A DNA stretch of 64,000 nucleotides, taken from assembly GCF_003640395.1 (NCBI RefSeq), contig NZ_RBZQ01000008.1, forward strand, positions 172,031 through 236,030, read 5' to 3'. The translations under genes were made by a program, and so were the position numbers. The notes below the pieces were generated by a model that was given only the letters and a program-made list of their open reading frames with translations, made no database searches and had not been told where the DNA came from. Origin of the DNA: Stutzerimonas urumqiensis (GTDB lineage Bacteria > Pseudomonadota > Gammaproteobacteria > Pseudomonadales > Pseudomonadaceae). Of the stretch, positions 17,239 to 26,602 are shown piece by piece (positions within the stretch are counted from its first letter, which is position 1; every line of letters starts with the position of its first letter).

Positions 17239-18361
17239 GGCGCAGCCCCAGCTGCACCCAGTCGCGCGTGTAGAGGTCGCCCTGCTCGTGGCGGCCGAAT
17301 TCCCAGGTCAGCGCCCAGCGCGTGTCGAACCAGTGGCGCCCTTGCAGGCTGACGGCGCGCACGTCGCTGGTCAGCAGCCGCTGCCCCTCCACCGCTTCTT
17401 CCTCGCCGAAGGTTCCGCGCAGGCCGAGGTAGCTCAGGCCGTCGTAGTAATAGTCGAGCGACAGGTCGTGGCCGATCGGCGTGCCGGCGTTGGAGACATC
17501 GGTGATGTTGAGGGTGTAGCCGGCGCGCCAGTCGTTCCAGTAGCGCTCGACCGACAGCGCCAGGCGGTCGACGCGGCTGGTCGCGTATTCGGTACGCCGC
17601 ACGCTGGCGGCGCCGAGGAAGCCGGCCGGCAGACGCCGTTGCAGGCGCAGGTCGGCATGCCATTTCGGCAGGAAGAAGGGGTCGTGCTGGTAGCCGACTT
17701 CCGGTTGCAGCGTCCAGTTCTCGTCCAACGCGATCACCGCGCCGAGCTCGAGGCCCGGGTCCCAGTCACCGAAGCGCTGTTCGCGCAGCAGCGCGCCGTA
17801 CCAGCCAAGCCCTTCGGCACGGGTCGAGACGTAGTCGAGCCGCTGGGTCTGCCAGTCGTCGAAGCCGCTGTCCAGATCGTCGGTGCGGTACGACAGCTCC
17901 AGCTCATGGCGTCGCTCGGCCTGCGGCTGGACGGGCTGCCCGGCGATGGTCACCGGCGTGCTGAGCGCGGCGCGCGCCTGCTGCATGACTTGCTGGACCA
18001 GGGCGTACTCCGGCGCCAGCGTCGCGGCGCGCTCCAGCGGCACCATCGCCGCCTGCGGGCGGTCGGCCCAGAGCAATGCCTGGCCTTTGCCAAGCAGGTA
18101 GTCGGCATTGTCAGGGTCGCCGGCCAGCAACCGCTCGTAGAGCGGCAGGGCGTCCAGCGGCCGGCCCTGCCAGGCGAGCACGCGGGCCAGCAGGAAGCGC
18201 GCTTCGGCATCCTCCGGTCGCTCGGCGAGGTGCCGTTCCAGCGTGGCGCGCGCGGCATCGAGCTGCTGGTTCTCGACCTGCTGGCGAGCGGTCTCGAGGT
18301 TGGCGAAGGCAAGCGCCGGGAGCAGCGCGAGGAGGAGGGCGAACGGGCGAGCGAGCGTCAA
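17228..18361 (-). CDS. YaiO-family outer membrane protein with N-terminal TPR region
   Basis: 377 residues. A signal peptide (MTLARPFALLLALLPALAFA) is followed by TPR-like helices (about 22-135, for example DAEARFLLARVLAWQGRPLDALPLYERLLAGDPDNADYLLG broken over repeats) and a C-terminal beta-barrel (about 150-377) ending in LGLRHAF with a terminal phenylalanine, as in OM barrels. The layout matches YaiO and resembles a fused TPR-plus-porin exporter. The start is TTG, overlapping the upstream receiver gene stop as TTGA, so the N-terminus is slightly uncertain. It probably provides the outer-membrane exit or a modification platform for the polymer made by the GT2. Confidence 0.82.
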   Translation of the reverse strand: MTLARPFALLLALLPALAFANLETARQQVENQQLDAARATLERHLAERPEDAEARFLLARVLAWQGRPLDALPLYERLLAGDPDNADYLLGKGQALLWADRPQAAMVPLERAATLAPEYALVQQVMQQARAALSTPVTIAGQPVQPQAERRHELELSYRTDDLDSGFDDWQTQRLDYVSTRAEGLGWYGALLREQRFGDWDPGLELGAVIALDENWTLQPEVGYQHDPFFLPKWHADLRLQRRLPAGFLGAASVRRTEYATSRVDRLALSVERYWNDWRAGYTLNITDVSNAGTPIGHDLSLDYYYDGLSYLGLRGTFGEEEAVEGQRLLTSDVRAVSLQGRHWFDTRWALTWEFGRHEQGDLYTRDWVQLGLRHAF

Positions 18362-18747
18362 CGCGGCCTCCGGATCAGGCGGCGGATGCGGGCCAGCAGC
18401 TCCTCGGGCTGGAAGGGCTTGGTGACGTAATCGTCCGCGCCCAGCTCCAGCGCGCGGACGATGTCCACTTCGCGCGCCTTGGCGGTCAGCATCAGCACCG
18501 GCACCGAATCCCAGCCGGGCTGCGCGCGCAGCCGTTCGACCAGTTCGAGGCCGTCGTGGTAGGGCAGCATGATGTCCATCAGCACCAGGTTCGGCACCGC
18601 GCCGGTGGTGATGTAGTCCAGCGCCTGGCGGCCGTCGGCGGCATGTTCGACACCGAAGCCCTGGCGTTCGAGCATGAAGCGGATCAGGAAGGCGATGTCC
18701 TCTTCGTCTTCCACCATCAGGATGCGCAGATCGTTTGCATCGCTCAC
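18358..18747 (-). CDS. Single-domain response regulator (receiver C)
   Basis: 129 residues, a receiver domain only. The acidic pair is in LMVEDEED, the phospho-acceptor aspartate in LVLMDIMLP, the threonine in LMLTAKA and the lysine in VTKPFQP, so it should be phosphorylatable. It has no output domain and must act by protein contact or as a phosphate shuttle. The start is GTG, overlapping the hybrid kinase stop as GTGA, and its own stop overlaps the YaiO start. The tight coupling places it directly between the kinase and the export genes. Confidence 0.9.
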   Translation of the reverse strand: MSDANDLRILMVEDEEDIAFLIRFMLERQGFGVEHAADGRQALDYITTGAVPNLVLMDIMLPYHDGLELVERLRAQPGWDSVPVLMLTAKAREVDIVRALELGADDYVTKPFQPEELLARIRRLIRRPR

Positions 18748-21590
18748 GGCGATTCCCCTTGCGACGTGGCCGGCGGTCCCGGCCAGTGAGACAGGTAGTG
18801 CTGGATCAGTGCGGCCAGCTCGCTGCCGTCGTGGCGCGACTTGACCAGGCGGCGCAGCACCAGGTGATTTTCCGCGGCCGGTTCGTCGAGCGCGGAGAAG
18901 ATGATGACCGGGATCGGCGGATCGTTTCGTGACAGGTCGTCGAGCAGCTCGGAGCCGTCGCCGTCCGGCAGCATCAGGTCCAGCAGCACCAGCTCGTGTG
19001 GCCGCTGCGCCAGCTGCTCACGCGCTTCGGCCACGCTGCCGGCGCTCCACAGGTCGGCATCCAGCCCGGCGAGCTGACTGGCGACCAGCGTGCGCAGGTC
19101 GGGGTCGTCCTCGACGTGCAGGATGTTCGGCCGCTGGCCCGGCACCAGGCAGGCCCGCATGACCGCCACCACCCGCGCGGCGTCGACCGGTTCGCGCAGC
19201 CAGTCCATCACGCCGACCGCGCCGCCGCGCACCGCCGTGGTGTCGCTGTCCGCTTCGCCGTCCTGTTGCAGGCTGACCACCAGCACCGGGAGCTGGCGCA
19301 GGCCCGGCTCCTCGCGCAGGTCGCGCAGGAAGGCCACGCCCTGCTCGTCGCTCAGGTTGGGGCTCAGCGTCAGCGCCTGGAAGGTCGCGCCCAGGAGCCA
19401 CTCGCGCGCCTCCTGCGGGGTGCGGCACGAGCGGGTGGCGTAGCCGTGCTGGCGCAGGATGACCGCCAGTTGCTCGGCGGCGCGGACGTCGGGCTCGACG
19501 ATCAGGATGCGCTGGCCTTCGATGGCGGCCGGTCGCGCGATCGTGTTCGGCGACACGGCCGGGACGGCCGCTGGCTGGTTGAGCGGAAAGCGCAGGTGAA
19601 AGCGCGTGCCCCGGCCGGTCTCGGTATCGAAGCCGATGGTGCCGTGCATCTGCTCCACCAGCGAACGGGTGATGGCCAGCCCCAGCCCGGTACCGCCGCG
19701 GCTGCGCACGTCGGAGGCGTCGGCCTGGGCGAAGCGCTCGAAGATGCGTCCGCGAAAGGCCTCCGGGATGCCCTGCCCGCGATCGGTGACGGCGATCTCC
19801 AGGTGATCGCCATGCCGCTCGCAGCTCACCGTAACCACTCCGCCGGCGGGCGAGTGCTTGATCGCGTTGGACAGCAGGTTGGCCATGACCTGGGCGAAGC
19901 GGTCGGCATCCAGCACCAGCACGCCGCCCTCGGCCGGCTGCTGCAACGCCAGGCTGACCTGGAATTCGCGCGCGTAGGGCTCGTTGTTGGTCAGCGCCTG
20001 CTCGACCAGCGGCAGCACCTCGACCGGTGCCATCTCCAGCACCAGGCGTCCGGCTTCGAGCTTTTCGATGTCGAGGATGTCGTTGATCAGCCGCACCAGC
20101 CGTTCGCTATTCTTGTGGGCGATGTCCAGCAGCGGCCGCATCGTCGGCGGTACCTCGCCGGCGATGCCGCCGATGAGCATGCCGAGCCCGCCGCGGATGG
20201 CGGTCAGCGGGGTGCGCAGCTCATGGCTGACGGTCGAGACGAACTCGGATTTCAGGCGCTGGATCTGCCGCCAGTCGGTGATGTCGATCGCCACGGCGAC
20301 CACCTGCACGCTGCCGTCGGACAGGCGCAGCGGGCGCTTGGTCAGCTGGAACCAGCGCTCCTGCCCGGCCGAATCGGTGACCGGAATCTCCGCGTGACGT
20401 TGCGCGCCGCCGTGCTCCAGCAGGTCCTGATCGCCGTCGAGCAGCGGCATCAGCAGGTGCCCGGCCGCCAGGTCGCGCGGCTGCCGGCCTTCGACGGCTT
20501 CCGGCGACAGGTCCAGCACCTGGGCCAGGGCCAGGTTGCAGAGCTGGAAGCGACCGAGCGCGTCGCGCACGTAGATGAGATTTTCATCGGCGTCGACCAC
20601 GCTGCGCAGGAATGCGCGGTGGTCCTGCAGGCGCTGGCGGTTGCGCTGTTGCTCGGTAACGTCGCGGGCGATGGCCAGGTGATCGCCCAGGCCGGTCGGC
20701 ACCAGGCGGATCTCGAAGGTGTTGCCGGCCTCGTCGCACCAATCGCGTGTCAGCGTGCGGGGCGAGCCGTCGCGGCTCAGCATGTCCCGCAGGACCGGCT
20801 CGATCGCCAGCGGAGCGGCCGTGCGCTCGCCGCTGGCCGGCGACAGGGGTCGTATTGTCCCGTTGCGATCGATCTCGTACAGGCTGTCCGGCACGGCCTG
20901 CAACAGCGCATCGACGCGGGCCTGCCCGGCCTGGGCGACGAGAGCCAGGCGATGGCGGGCGATCAGGTTGCGGCGGATCGCCCAGAACGCGCCGATCATC
21001 AGCAGGGCCACCACCAGCCCGCCGAGCACGGCGACCCGCTGGGCATAGGCGACCCGTTCGGCCAGCGCCTGGCGGTCCTGCTCGAGATGGCCTCGCTCAT
21101 GCGCTTCGGCGGCACCGAGCAGGCGCCGTATGCGGTCCATCGCCGCCTTGCCGCCCGCGTTGCGCGCCCGCTCGGCGGCGGCTTCCAGGCCCACCTCGCG
21201 CCGGATGGCGATGTTGCTCGCGGCGGTTTCGAGCCGATCGGCGATGGCCTGGTCCAGTTCGGCCAGCCAGGCCGCGCTGTCGCCGTTGCCGCCGAGCCGC
21301 TGTTCGAGCGCCTGGCGCTCGCGTGCCAGGCGCAGCCGGCCCTTGGTATAGGGCTCCAGGTAGCTGGGCTCGCCGGTGAGGATGAAGCCGCGCTGGCCGG
21401 TCTCGATATCCTGCAATGACGAGAGGATCGCCTGGATCGAGGTGATCAGCTCCAGGCTGCCCCGCACCGATTGGTTGGCTTCGAGCAGCGAGCGCTGGGT
21501 CCGCGCGCCGTGCCAGGCCAGGGCGACCAGCAGGACGCAGGCGATGGCGAAGGCGAGCGAGTGCCAGCTGAGTCGGGGGCTTGCCTGCAA
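18744..21590 (-). CDS. Hybrid sensor histidine kinase: CHASE3-PAS-HisKA-HATPase-REC-REC
   Basis: 948 residues. A membrane helix (about 10-27) is followed by a periplasmic CHASE3-like domain (about 36-178, with SLQDIETGQRGFILTGE), a second helix (about 186-205), two PAS-like regions (about 222-318 and 322-440), HisKA with H456 in SHELRTP and an ATPase domain (GTGLGLAI at 633-640). Two receivers follow. The first (about 694-815) has serine 743 where the phospho-aspartate belongs and arginine in place of the lysine, so it is a pseudo-receiver. The second (about 822-935) is intact with D871. There is no Hpt domain; the neighbouring gene supplies one. The start is TTG with AGGAG eight bases upstream. 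Confidence 0.9.
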   Translation of the reverse strand: MQASPRLSWHSLAFAIACVLLVALAWHGARTQRSLLEANQSVRGSLELITSIQAILSSLQDIETGQRGFILTGEPSYLEPYTKGRLRLARERQALEQRLGGNGDSAAWLAELDQAIADRLETAASNIAIRREVGLEAAAERARNAGGKAAMDRIRRLLGAAEAHERGHLEQDRQALAERVAYAQRVAVLGGLVVALLMIGAFWAIRRNLIARHRLALVAQAGQARVDALLQAVPDSLYEIDRNGTIRPLSPASGERTAAPLAIEPVLRDMLSRDGSPRTLTRDWCDEAGNTFEIRLVPTGLGDHLAIARDVTEQQRNRQRLQDHRAFLRSVVDADENLIYVRDALGRFQLCNLALAQVLDLSPEAVEGRQPRDLAAGHLLMPLLDGDQDLLEHGGAQRHAEIPVTDSAGQERWFQLTKRPLRLSDGSVQVVAVAIDITDWRQIQRLKSEFVSTVSHELRTPLTAIRGGLGMLIGGIAGEVPPTMRPLLDIAHKNSERLVRLINDILDIEKLEAGRLVLEMAPVEVLPLVEQALTNNEPYAREFQVSLALQQPAEGGVLVLDADRFAQVMANLLSNAIKHSPAGGVVTVSCERHGDHLEIAVTDRGQGIPEAFRGRIFERFAQADASDVRSRGGTGLGLAITRSLVEQMHGTIGFDTETGRGTRFHLRFPLNQPAAVPAVSPNTIARPAAIEGQRILIVEPDVRAAEQLAVILRQHGYATRSCRTPQEAREWLLGATFQALTLSPNLSDEQGVAFLRDLREEPGLRQLPVLVVSLQQDGEADSDTTAVRGGAVGVMDWLREPVDAARVVAVMRACLVPGQRPNILHVEDDPDLRTLVASQLAGLDADLWSAGSVAEAREQLAQRPHELVLLDLMLPDGDGSELLDDLSRNDPPIPVIIFSALDEPAAENHLVLRRLVKSRHDGSELAALIQHYLSHWPGPPATSQGESP

Positions 21591-21698
21591 AACCGGAACT
21601 CCTGGGTGGGGCGCGCGAAACGCCGGAACCGCTCGCGGTCGGGCGCCGGCGAGTGGGCTTTCATAAAGCGACCGACCGCTGTCGTCGGTGTTCCCTGC

Positions 21699-23330
21699 TC
21701 AAGAGGCGACGCGCACCTGGTCGCGGCCGCCGTGCTTGGCAGCATAGAGAGCCTTGTCGGCCCGCTCAAGAAGCTCGCCGGCCGGCCGCGTGCCGTCGGT
21801 TTCGCAGATGCCGGCGCTGAGCGTGACATGGAACGACTGCTCGCCGGCGCTGAACACCAGGTCGGCGAAATGCCGGCGGATCTGGTCGAACACCTTCTTC
21901 GCCTCGCTGGCCGGGCAATCCGGCAGCACCGCCATGAATTCCTCGCCACCGTAGCGACCCAGGCTGTCGATCCGGCGCAGGCGCTGGCGCAGCAGGTTGG
22001 CGAGCGAGCGGATCACGTTGTCGCCGGCGGCGTGGCCGTGGCTGTCGTTGACCTTCTTGAAGTGGTCGATGTCGAGCATCACCACGCTGGCCGGCCGCCC
22101 GCTGCGATGGGCGCGCTGCACCTCCAGAGCCAGCTGCTCCTTGATGCCGGCGTGCTTGAGCAGCCCGGTCAGGCTGTCGCGCGCCAGCGCCAGGCTCAGG
22201 GTGCGCGCCCGTTGCGCGTGGGAATAGACGGCCGACACCAGCGCGCGGTCGCTGATCGGCTTGGTGATGAAGTCGTCGCCGGCCTTGAGCAGCGCGTCCA
22301 TCTGCCGGCCGACGTCGGTCTCGGCGGAGAGGTAGATGATCGGCACGCGCAGCCAGTCGTCATGCAGGCGGATCATCTGCGCCAGCTCGGGGCCGGAGCA
22401 GCCGGGCATGTTGATGTCCAGCAGCACCACTTCCGGGTTGAACGCCTGCATCGTCTCGAACAGGCGCGTCACGTCGTCGAGCTGCTCGACCTGCATTTGC
22501 GCGCTGCGCAACACCAGGCTGTAACGCGCAACCAGATCGGTGTCGTCGTCGATGATCATCACCCGATATTGCTCGCCCTGCTGGCGGTTGAGCGAGCGTT
22601 CCAGGCGGCTTTCCAGCTGGGTAATGTCCAGCGGACGGGTGAAGAAACCCTGGGCGCCGGCACGCACCGCGGCGAGCTGGGTGGCGAAGTCCGCGTCCGC
22701 GGCGACGACCATCAGCGGCAGCGGCTCGGGTCGCGCGTCCTGCAGCCGGGCGATGCGGGCCAGTTCGTCGACGCCATCGAGCAGGCTGGCGATCAGCGCG
22801 TCCGGGCGGTTTCGCTCGACGCAGGTCGGCAGTTGGTCGATGGCCTCGCAGAGCGAAACCTGATAACCGAAATTCTCCAGTGTCTGGCGGGTTCGCGCGG
22901 CGGCGTCGGCGTCGGGGTCGAGCAGCAGCACCCGCCGCCCGGCCGTCTGGGCATTGAACGGGGCGAGCGGCTGGTCGTCGCCGGTATGCACCAGCCCCTC
23001 GCGGGCGAAGCGGTGCACCGCGCCGATGAAGCTGGAGAGGCTGTGCTGGCCCGGCTCCAGCGCCTCCAGCCAGAGGTCGGCCTGTCGTTCGAGCTGGCGG
23101 GCCTGCTCGCCGAGCTGCGGGAAACCGAAGGTGCCGGCGGAACCGGCGAGCTTGTGCAATTGCTCGCGCAGGGCCTGCATCAGCGGCGTCAGGCGCGTCA
23201 TGTCGCGCGCCTCGGCGAGCTCGTCGGCGTGGCGGGCCAGCGAGGGGAGTTCGTTGCGCAGGCGCTCGGCGAACTGGTCGGTCAGGGCCTGAAGCTGACG
23301 TTGCAGCGCGTCGGTCGGGGAATCACTCAT
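21699..23330 (-). CDS. Hpt-REC-REC-GGDEF diguanylate cyclase
   Basis: 543 residues. The N-terminal Hpt domain carries H59 in HKLAGSAGTFG. The first receiver (about 132-248) is degenerate: serine 182 replaces the phospho-aspartate, alanine the Thr/Ser and arginine the lysine. The second receiver (256-375) is intact with D305 in LLDINMP and the TKP lysine. The C-terminal GGDEF domain has an active-type GGEEF (461-465) and an inhibitory-site RRID (452-455) at the canonical five-residue spacing, so it should make c-di-GMP under phosphorelay control with product inhibition. It overlaps the upstream receiver gene by eight bases. Confidence 0.92.
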   Translation of the reverse strand: MSDSPTDALQRQLQALTDQFAERLRNELPSLARHADELAEARDMTRLTPLMQALREQLHKLAGSAGTFGFPQLGEQARQLERQADLWLEALEPGQHSLSSFIGAVHRFAREGLVHTGDDQPLAPFNAQTAGRRVLLLDPDADAAARTRQTLENFGYQVSLCEAIDQLPTCVERNRPDALIASLLDGVDELARIARLQDARPEPLPLMVVAADADFATQLAAVRAGAQGFFTRPLDITQLESRLERSLNRQQGEQYRVMIIDDDTDLVARYSLVLRSAQMQVEQLDDVTRLFETMQAFNPEVVLLDINMPGCSGPELAQMIRLHDDWLRVPIIYLSAETDVGRQMDALLKAGDDFITKPISDRALVSAVYSHAQRARTLSLALARDSLTGLLKHAGIKEQLALEVQRAHRSGRPASVVMLDIDHFKKVNDSHGHAAGDNVIRSLANLLRQRLRRIDSLGRYGGEEFMAVLPDCPASEAKKVFDQIRRHFADLVFSAGEQSFHVTLSAGICETDGTRPAGELLERADKALYAAKHGGRDQVRVAS

Positions 23331-23709
23331 GCACGCGGGTCCAGATGGTGCGCAAACGCTCGGAGAGCTGAAGCGGGTCGAAGGGTTTGCTGAGCACGTC
23401 GCAGGCGCCCAGGTTCAGCAGGGTGGCGAGCCGCTGGTCGTCGATGTTGCCGGTCAGGAAGACCACCGGCACCGCGGCCAGCGCCGGCAGTTCGCGCAGC
23501 CGGTGCATGGTCTCGGGGCCGTCCATGTCCGGCAGCATCACATCGAGCAGGATGAGGTCCGGGGCGAACGCCGGGCCACGCGCCAGCGCGTCTTCGCCCG
23601 AGGCGCAGCTGAGCACCTGGAAGCCGCCGATCCGTTCCAGGGCGATGCGGGTCACGACCTGGATCGACGGCACGTCTTCCACGTGCAGGATGCGTTCGAG
23701 CGGTTTCAT
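23323..23709 (-). CDS. Single-domain response regulator (receiver B)
   Basis: 128 residues, receiver only, with LHVEDVPSIQ, LILLDVMLPDMDG (phospho-aspartate), VVFLTG and LSKPFD all present. It is a close paralogue of receiver A at 26149-26535, sharing ERILHVED, GG[FY]QVLSC and APD[LF]ILLDVM. The ATG overlaps the stop of the upstream kinase by four bases, and AAGGAGA within the kinase end is its ribosome-binding site. It should be the cognate partner of that kinase and may pass phosphate to the Hpt protein downstream. Confidence 0.9.
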   Translation of the reverse strand: MKPLERILHVEDVPSIQVVTRIALERIGGFQVLSCASGEDALARGPAFAPDLILLDVMLPDMDGPETMHRLRELPALAAVPVVFLTGNIDDQRLATLLNLGACDVLSKPFDPLQLSERLRTIWTRVHE

Positions 23710-26108
23710 GTGATCTCCTTGACGCGGTCGGCCAGCGGCAGTTCGAACCAGAAGCAGGCGCCCTGGCCGGGCGTCGAATCGAAGCCGATGCGGCCGCCCA
23801 TGCGCTCGACCAGCTCCTTGCTGATCGCCAGCCCCAGCCCCGTGCCGCCGCGCTGCCGACTATCGGACGAGTCGGCCTGGGCGAACTTCTGGAAGATCCG
23901 GTCGCGAAAGGCCTCGGCCACCCCCGGTCCGCGGTCTCGGACGCTGACCCGTACGGTTTCGTCACTGCGAACGCTGGACAGTTCGACCTCCTGCCCCGGC
24001 GGCGAATACTTGGCCGCGTTGGACAGCAGGTTGCTCAGCACCTGTTGCAGGCGCAGCGCATCGACCCGCACCAGCGCGTCGGCGGGGTTGCTCAGGCGAT
24101 AGCTGACCTTGTAGCGCTGGGCGTAGCCGGCGTTGCTGCGCAGCGCCTGTTCGAGCAGCGGCTGCAAGGCCTGCACGCGGAACTCGAAGCGCATCTGCCC
24201 GGCGTTGAGCTTGTCCATGTCGAGCAGGTCGTTGACCAGCTCGCTCAGGCGCTGGCTGTTCTGGTAGGCGATGTCGAGCAGCTCCTGGAGGTGCGCGGGA
24301 ATCTCGCCCATCACGCCGCTGCTGATCAGCCCCAGGGAACCTGCGATCGAGGTCACCGGCGTGCGCAGCTCGTGGCTGACGGTGGCGACGAATTCGCGCC
24401 GCATGCGCTCGATGCGCTTGCGCTCGGTGATGTCGTGCAGCACCGCCACCGCGCCGATCTGACTGCCGTCGGGCGCGAACAGCGGGTCGGCGCTGACCAG
24501 CACGTGCCGGGGCGTGCTATCGGCCAGCACGGCCAGCTCCATGTTGCGCACCCGCTCGCCGTGGAGCGCCCGGAACAGCGGCACCTGGTCGGGGGCCAGC
24601 GGTGTCTGCTCGTCCGGCTGGTAGAGGCGGTAGACGCTGGCCCACTGCTCGGGCGGCACGGGCGCGGCATCCCGGCCGTGCCACTGGCGCGCCAGGTCGT
24701 TGAACAGCGTCAGGTTGCCCTGCGCGTCGCAGGCGATGACGCCCTCGGACAGCGCCTCGAGCAGGCGGCGGTTCATCTCCTGCTGCTTGTCCAGCTCGGC
24801 CTGCTGCGCCTTGCGCTCGGTGATGTCGGTGACCAGGCCATGCCAGAGCACCGAGCCGTCGCTTTGCGGCAAGGGCGTGGCGCGGGCCTCGATCCAGCGC
24901 TGGCCGCGCGTCGGGTGCAGCACGCGGTGCTCGAAATGCCAGGGCGTGACCGAGCCGGCCGCCTCGCGAATGGTCGCCAGCACGCGCTGACGGTCGTCGG
25001 GGTGGACGACGGCGAAGATCGGCCGCAAGTCGTCGGCGATCTGCTCCGGTCGCAGGCCGAAGATCTGCTCGATGCCTTCGCTGGCATAGGGGAAGGCGCC
25101 GGCCGTTCCCTTGCGCCAGTGGAACTGGAACAGCATGCCCGGCACCTGGGCGGCGATCTGCTGCAGGCGCAGTTGCAGTTGCGCCTGCAGGGTCAGGTCG
25201 TAGGCGATCGCCAGGTAGCCGCGCAGCCGCTGCTCGCCGTCGAGGATGGGCGACAGCGTGAGCAGCACCGGGACCAGGTGGCCGTCGCGGTGGCGCAGCT
25301 GCCACTCGCGCACATCGGAGCCGTTGCGGGCGAGCGGGGCGGTCAGCGCGCTGAAGTCCGCCGCGATCGGTCGCTGCGATTCGCGCGTCAGCGCCCCGGC
25401 GCGACGCTGAAGATCGGCCGCGGCGAACAGCGTGGTGAACGGCCTGCCCCGCAGCGTCTCGGCGGGATAGCCGAGCAGGCGCTCGGCGGCCGGATTCAGG
25501 CGCGCCACGGTGCCGTCGGTCTGGGTCACCAGCACGGCGCTGGTGGCGCTGTCGAGAATGGCGTGCTGCAAGGCGGCCTGCTCGGCGAAGCGCTTGGTCA
25601 GCAGGCGCTCCTCGAACAGGCGGATGACCTGCCGCGCCAGCCGCGACAACGCCTCGCGCTGTTCGGGGCGCAGCGTGCGCGGCACCCGGTCGATGACGCA
25701 CAGGGTGCCGAGGTTATGGCCGTCGGGCGAGGTCAACGGTGCACCGGCATAGAAGCGAATCGCCGGGCCGGCGGTGACCAGCGGGTTGTCGGCGAAGCGC
25801 GCATCCTGCCTGGCGTCGTCGACCTCGAAGATGCCGTCGCCCTGGATGGTGTGGGCGCAGAAGGCGATCTCCCGCGGGGTCTCGCTGACGTCCAGCCCCA
25901 CCCGGCTCTTGAACCACTGGCGGCGGTCGTCGACCAGCGAGATCAGCGCGATCGGGGTCTCGCAGATGTAGGCGGCGAGCTGGGTGAAATCGTCGAAGTC
26001 GTGCTCGTCGGGCGTGTCGAGGATTTCATAGCGCAGCAGCGCGGCGAGGCGCGAGGGCTCGTTGTCGTGAGGGTTCATGTCCTGCGCGTCGGCGTCTCTT
26101 GCGTCCAT
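23706..26108 (-). CDS. Cytoplasmic GAF-PAS3 sensor histidine kinase
   Basis: About 800 residues with no membrane segment. A GAF domain (about 30-170, [17 protein letters not shown]) precedes three PAS regions (about 185-310, 315-440 and 445-565). HisKA follows with H579 in VSHELRTP, and HATPase with [17 protein letters not shown]. There is no receiver; the partner is the overlapping receiver B. The kinase core is strikingly similar to those of the other two kinases in the cluster ([28 protein letters not shown]). The start is uncertain: GTG at 26120, ATG at 26108 (used here) or ATG at 26078 are possible. Confidence 0.88.
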   Translation of the reverse strand: MDARDADAQDMNPHDNEPSRLAALLRYEILDTPDEHDFDDFTQLAAYICETPIALISLVDDRRQWFKSRVGLDVSETPREIAFCAHTIQGDGIFEVDDARQDARFADNPLVTAGPAIRFYAGAPLTSPDGHNLGTLCVIDRVPRTLRPEQREALSRLARQVIRLFEERLLTKRFAEQAALQHAILDSATSAVLVTQTDGTVARLNPAAERLLGYPAETLRGRPFTTLFAAADLQRRAGALTRESQRPIAADFSALTAPLARNGSDVREWQLRHRDGHLVPVLLTLSPILDGEQRLRGYLAIAYDLTLQAQLQLRLQQIAAQVPGMLFQFHWRKGTAGAFPYASEGIEQIFGLRPEQIADDLRPIFAVVHPDDRQRVLATIREAAGSVTPWHFEHRVLHPTRGQRWIEARATPLPQSDGSVLWHGLVTDITERKAQQAELDKQQEMNRRLLEALSEGVIACDAQGNLTLFNDLARQWHGRDAAPVPPEQWASVYRLYQPDEQTPLAPDQVPLFRALHGERVRNMELAVLADSTPRHVLVSADPLFAPDGSQIGAVAVLHDITERKRIERMRREFVATVSHELRTPVTSIAGSLGLISSGVMGEIPAHLQELLDIAYQNSQRLSELVNDLLDMDKLNAGQMRFEFRVQALQPLLEQALRSNAGYAQRYKVSYRLSNPADALVRVDALRLQQVLSNLLSNAAKYSPPGQEVELSSVRSDETVRVSVRDRGPGVAEAFRDRIFQKFAQADSSDSRQRGGTGLGLAISKELVERMGGRIGFDSTPGQGACFWFELPLADRVKEIT

Positions 26109-26148
26109 TGGCACCTGCACCTTACGCAGGGCATCCCTGCGTTGTAAG

Positions 26149-26535
26149 TCACCGCGGGTGGCGGTCCCAGATCGTCTGGATCTGGTGCGCCAGGCGCATG
26201 GGATCGAAGGGCTTGATGATCACCTCGAGCGCACCGAGGCCGCGCAGGTGCTCGATCTCGCCCGATTGCACCTTGGCCGTCATGAAGGCCACCGGAGTGT
26301 CGGCCAGCGCCGGGCGCTCGCGCAGCCTGGCCAGCGTCTCGGGGCCGTCCATGCCGGGCATCATCACGTCCAGCAGGATGAAGTCCGGCGCGAACGCCTC
26401 GACCTGCTCGAGCGCCTGCGGGCCGGAGTCGCAGCTCAGCACCTGGTAGCCGCCCACCGCCTCGAGCGCCAGCTTGGTCACCGCCTGGATCGACGGGTCG
26501 TCCTCGACATGCAGGATCCGTTTCAGCTCGGCCAT
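26149..26535 (-). CDS. Single-domain response regulator (receiver A)
   Basis: 128 residues, receiver only: [30 protein letters not shown] and IIKPFD provide the complete active site. The ATG at 26535 has AAGGAGCG six bases upstream, which decides this start over the longer open frame. It is a paralogue of receiver B and lies between two kinases, 67 bases after the large kinase and about 40 bases before the GAF-PAS kinase. It is probably the partner of the large kinase. Confidence 0.9.
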   Translation of the reverse strand: MAELKRILHVEDDPSIQAVTKLALEAVGGYQVLSCDSGPQALEQVEAFAPDFILLDVMMPGMDGPETLARLRERPALADTPVAFMTAKVQSGEIEHLRGLGALEVIIKPFDPMRLAHQIQTIWDRHPR

Positions 26536-26602
26536 CGAGCGCTCCTTGGAGTGTAGTCCGCCGGGACGGGCCGCTGCCGCGGCATGGGCTGGCCGGTGGG
26601 TG

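Noticed and set aside
18996..21419. An 807-residue open frame opposite the hybrid kinase
   Set aside because: Antisense shadow of a gene with complete kinase and receiver motifs; no start signal and no recognisable domain.
21471..23393. A 640-residue plus-strand frame opposite the Hpt-REC-REC-GGDEF gene
   Set aside because: Composition typical of an antisense shadow; the true gene has catalytic residues in every domain.
24045..26147. A 700-residue open frame opposite the GAF-PAS kinase
   Set aside because: Same reasoning: high-GC antisense frame with low-complexity composition.
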